A stretch of DNA of 34,135 nt. It comes from Streptococcus sp. Lineage in GTDB: Bacteria; Bacillota; Bacilli; Lactobacillales; Streptococcaceae. Below, piece by piece: positions 31,536 through 34,135 of this stretch. The DNA lies in NCBI GenBank assembly GCA_003521145.1, contig DOTL01000057.1, forward strand, positions 1-34,135, in the 5' to 3' direction. The first letter of the stretch is position 1. Every line of letters begins with the position of its first letter. Below the pieces are notes generated by a model. That model saw nothing but the letters and a program-made list of their open reading frames with translations, did no database searches and was not told where the DNA came from. The position numbers and the translations under genes are program-made.

Positions 31536-33512
31536 CTGACGGACAAGTTTAATGAACACTCGGAATCTGCTGAAGATAGCCTAAGCTTTAAAGATCAGAT
31601 TCTTCGAGATTTACAAGAAGCGACACGGCTCCGTTCTCTTCGCGAGGAGGAGCATAATAAAAGTGCAACTATGCCCGAGACACCACGTTCAACGTCAGCT
31701 GAGAGCGCTACAACACATAGTACCTCAGCGTCCAATAAAGTAAGTAACCAAGATTTTAGTTCACATTCTGTTTCTCACAGTGCTTTCACTAAATCTATAA
31801 CTTCTGAGATAGCTCGAGATTCTCAACAAGATAGTCTTGGCTTGTTTTCAGATTCTCAAGCGGAGTCTTTAGTATCTGATGCTCATTCAAACCTAGCGTC
31901 TATTCCTAAAGAGCCAATCGAGGAGGAGAAAAAGGTAAATATTCCTCAGGAGACTGAAACGTCGAAACGCCGTTTTAAACGTCCAGTTTGGGAAACTAGC
32001 CTTAACGAAGCATCTGAAGAGGAGTATATTCCTGCAGATGTTGCCAAGGAGCTCATTGAAGCTAGGTCTAACGAAGCTATTTATACAGCCCCCAAAGAAT
32101 TGGAGGCCAAATTGATCTCAGAACGTCAAAAAGAAGCATTCTTGCAGGAACATCATGCAACAAGTGACCAAGCGTCGCAAGAAAAGGTTCAATCAGAGTT
32201 AGTAGCTGATGGTAATGAGGATGATGAGAGTATTGCTCTAGAAACCTATGGAAAACCTAAGAAAAAGAAAGGTGAGAAAGTGAAGAAGAAAAAGTCTTCG
32301 CCAAAAGATGTTAAACAGGCTGACATTGTCGACGAAGAGCCGATTTCACGTTCTAACCGAAATCACAAACGCAATAAAAATAACCGTTGTGCTTGTAAAA
32401 TTGCAAGAAATATTATTATCTTCTTGCTACTTATCTTGTCAGTAGCTGCATTCTTTGGTTATCGCTATGTTAGTGATGCTGTTGGCGCAAAAGATGTTAA
32501 TTCAACTAAGTTTGTTAGTGTTGAAATTCCTGAAAATTCAGGTAGCAGTTATATTGGTCAACTATTGGAATCAGCTGGTGTCATTAAGTCTGGTAAGGTG
32601 TTTAATTACTATACCAAGTTTAAAAACATCTCAAATCTGAAAAGTGGTTATTACAACCTTCAGGCTAGCATGACCATGGATGAAATTATTGAGGCACTTC
32701 AGAAAAAAGGAAGTGATAAACCTCAAGAGCCATCTCTTGGTACGGTCTTGGTCAAAGAAGGATACACCATTGATCAAATTGCTAAGGCAGTTGAAGTTAA
32801 TTCGTCAGCGAAAAAAGGCAAAAAAACATCAACTGGACTTAAGGCAAAAGATTTCTTGAAGCTGATGAAGGATGATACTTTTATTACTAAGGTGAAAGCG
32901 AAGTACCCAACCTTGTTGGCAAACCCTCCGAATTCTACGGGTGCTAAGTATGTCCTAGAGGGCTATCTGTTCCCAGCGACTTATAACATTCATGATGATA
33001 CGACGGTGGAATCTTTGGCGGAGGAAATGTTGTCTACGATGGATACCCACCTATCACCTTACTATGCGACGATATCATCGAGCGGGCACAATGTTAATGA
33101 GATTTTGACTCTTGCTTCTCTTGTGGAAAAAGAAGGAGCTACAGATGACGACCGTAAAAACATTGCTAGCGTCTTCTATAATCGTCTTAACTCAGAAATG
33201 GCTCTACAAAGTAATATCGCAGTTCTTTATGCTCTTGGAAAACTTGGTCAGGAAACGACCTTGAAAGAAGATGCAACTATTGACACAAACATTGACTCCC
33301 CTTATAATGATTATGTTCATAAGGGGTTGATGCCAGGTCCTGTGGACAGTCCTAGTCTGTCTGCGATTGAAGCGGTTATCAATCCATCATCAACCAAGTA
33401 CATGTACTTTGTGGCAGATGTAACTACTGGTAATGTGTATTTTGCTGAAGGCTATGAAGAGCATCAGCATAACGTTGAAACTTACATTAATAGCAAACTA
33501 AAAGATAAATAG
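31536..33512 (+). CDS. mltG: Endolytic murein transglycosylase MltG, probable CTG start
   Basis: 658 residues from the proposed CTG (31536-31538). AGGAGG ends 6 nt before it, and an in-frame TAG lies just upstream, so no earlier start exists. The first ATG in frame (31671) has no Shine-Dalgarno and would remove LSFKDQILRDL, a block I recognise near the N-terminus of other streptococcal MltG. Layout: a very long acidic/Ser-rich cytoplasmic tail (about 1-280), a basic stretch, one transmembrane helix (about 292-312), a LysM-like region and the YceG catalytic domain with ILTLASLVEKEG (catalytic Glu about 531) and GYLFPATY. It cleaves nascent glycan strands at the membrane and sets their length; in pneumococcus it works with PBP and RodA machinery in peripheral growth. 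Confidence 0.9.
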   Translation: MTDKFNEHSESAEDSLSFKDQILRDLQEATRLRSLREEEHNKSATMPETPRSTSAESATTHSTSASNKVSNQDFSSHSVSHSAFTKSITSEIARDSQQDSLGLFSDSQAESLVSDAHSNLASIPKEPIEEEKKVNIPQETETSKRRFKRPVWETSLNEASEEEYIPADVAKELIEARSNEAIYTAPKELEAKLISERQKEAFLQEHHATSDQASQEKVQSELVADGNEDDESIALETYGKPKKKKGEKVKKKKSSPKDVKQADIVDEEPISRSNRNHKRNKNNRCACKIARNIIIFLLLILSVAAFFGYRYVSDAVGAKDVNSTKFVSVEIPENSGSSYIGQLLESAGVIKSGKVFNYYTKFKNISNLKSGYYNLQASMTMDEIIEALQKKGSDKPQEPSLGTVLVKEGYTIDQIAKAVEVNSSAKKGKKTSTGLKAKDFLKLMKDDTFITKVKAKYPTLLANPPNSTGAKYVLEGYLFPATYNIHDDTTVESLAEEMLSTMDTHLSPYYATISSSGHNVNEILTLASLVEKEGATDDDRKNIASVFYNRLNSEMALQSNIAVLYALGKLGQETTLKEDATIDTNIDSPYNDYVHKGLMPGPVDSPSLSAIEAVINPSSTKYMYFVADVTTGNVYFAEGYEEHQHNVETYINSKLKDK

Positions 33513-33593
33513 TCCGATTGGCTCATTAAAATCAAGCAAACAAAGAGTGATTTAAAAAATAAAGCCGAGGGCTCAAAAAATAGGAGAGAAAAA

Positions 33594-34076
33594 ATGGCAG
33601 AAAAAACTTATGTAATGACACAAGCGGAGAAAGAACAACTTGAAGCGGAATTGGAGGAGTATAAACTCGTCCGTCGTCCAGAAGTTGTAGAACGTATTAA
33701 GATTGCACGTTCTTATGGTGACCTTTCAGAAAACTCTGAGTATGAAGCAGCCAAAGACGAGCAAGCCTTTGTTGAAGGACAAATTCAGATTCTTGAAACA
33801 AAAATTCGTTATGCAGAAATCGTTGATAGTGATGCTGTTGCTAATGACGAGGTTGCAATTGGTAAAACTGTTGTTGTTCAAGAAGTTGGTACAAACGACA
33901 AAGATACTTATCATATTGTTGGTGCAGCCGGTGCTGACATCTTCTCAGGTAAGATTTCAAATGAAAGCCCAATTGCTCAAGCATTGATTGGTAAGAAAGT
34001 TGGCGACAAAGTCGCTATCGAATCACCAGCAGGTAGCTACTCTGTAGAAATCCTTAGTGTAGAAAAAACAGCCTAA
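33594..34076 (+). CDS. greA: Transcription elongation factor GreA
   Basis: 160 residues, cytoplasmic. The N-terminal coiled coil (about 8-75) has the acidic tip SYGDLSENSEYEAAKDEQ that reaches the RNA polymerase active site and triggers cleavage of backtracked RNA. The C-terminal FKBP-like domain (about 85-160) includes PIAQALIGKKVGDKVAI. Shine-Dalgarno AGGAGAG 6 nt upstream. mltG-greA adjacency is standard in streptococci. No strong terminator is seen in the 59 nt that remain after it. Confidence 0.97.
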   Translation: MAEKTYVMTQAEKEQLEAELEEYKLVRRPEVVERIKIARSYGDLSENSEYEAAKDEQAFVEGQIQILETKIRYAEIVDSDAVANDEVAIGKTVVVQEVGTNDKDTYHIVGAAGADIFSGKISNESPIAQALIGKKVGDKVAIESPAGSYSVEILSVEKTA

Positions 34077-34135
34077 GTTATTACTGGCACTAAGGTGTCC
34101 AATATTTGCAACTAGTGGGTGACGAAAAGCTAACA

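Noticed and set aside
1..34135. CRISPR array, prophage, transposase or tRNA genes
   Set aside because: No spaced direct repeats, phage or transposase motifs or tRNA cloverleaf cores were seen on either strand.

Overview
The window is a chromosomal segment of a low-GC Gram-positive coccus, almost certainly a Streptococcus of the salivarius/thermophilus group. The evidence is the conserved order ypsA-gpsB-rnpB-(THUMP methyltransferase)-mapZ, the presence of MapZ (a streptococcal/lactococcal division-site protein), pbp1A downstream of recU, streptococcal pbp2A followed by rpmG-secE-nusG, and a type B RNase P RNA. Several genes are broken by point lesions (175-1022, 7870-8636, 15851-16293), which is typical of the decaying genome of S. 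thermophilus. No rRNA, tRNA, CRISPR array, insertion sequence or prophage was seen.

Layout. 1-2.8 kb: minus-strand membrane-protein genes (a triply broken pseudogene, a DUF2752 protein and a TM2-domain protein) and an RluD-type pseudouridine synthase. 2.8-6.9 kb: plus-strand pbp2A, rpmG, secE and nusG, then a PAP2 phosphatase. 7.0-8.6 kb: minus-strand HAD phosphatase behind a wrecked DeoR-type regulator. 8.8-13.3 kb: leuS, then a MarR regulator with a BAAT-type alpha/beta hydrolase. 13.3-15.8 kb: a structured-RNA candidate, then nicotinate phosphoribosyltransferase and nadE (NAD salvage). 15.8-17.7 kb: a DUF805 pseudogene and pepC. 17.8-20.7 kb: minus-strand recU-pbp1A. 20.8-25.5 kb: ypsA, gpsB, rnpB, the THUMP methyltransferase and mapZ. 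25.5-34.1 kb: an SNF2 helicase, an uncharacterised basic protein, murC, a GNAT acetyltransferase, mltG and greA.

Functional theme. An unusual share of the window serves envelope growth and division: two class A penicillin-binding proteins, MurC (precursor synthesis), MltG (glycan-strand release), GpsB (septal/peripheral balance), MapZ (ring placement) and YpsA. The rest is translation, secretion and transcription housekeeping.

Most informative non-routine signals: (i) an H-type pseudoknot-like RNA with its own promoter just upstream of the NAD-salvage operon; (ii) two matching 19-bp MarR operators, one over the marR promoter and one before the hydrolase gene; (iii) a pair of divergent extended -10 promoters whose predicted starts fall on the ATGs of pbp2A and the pseudouridine synthase, implying leaderless mRNAs; (iv) a probable CTG start for mltG; (v) three pseudogenes whose lesions can be read base by base. 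No wholly new multi-gene system is evident. The RNA at 13287-13400 is the best candidate for something undescribed. All statements come from reading the sequence; no database search was run.
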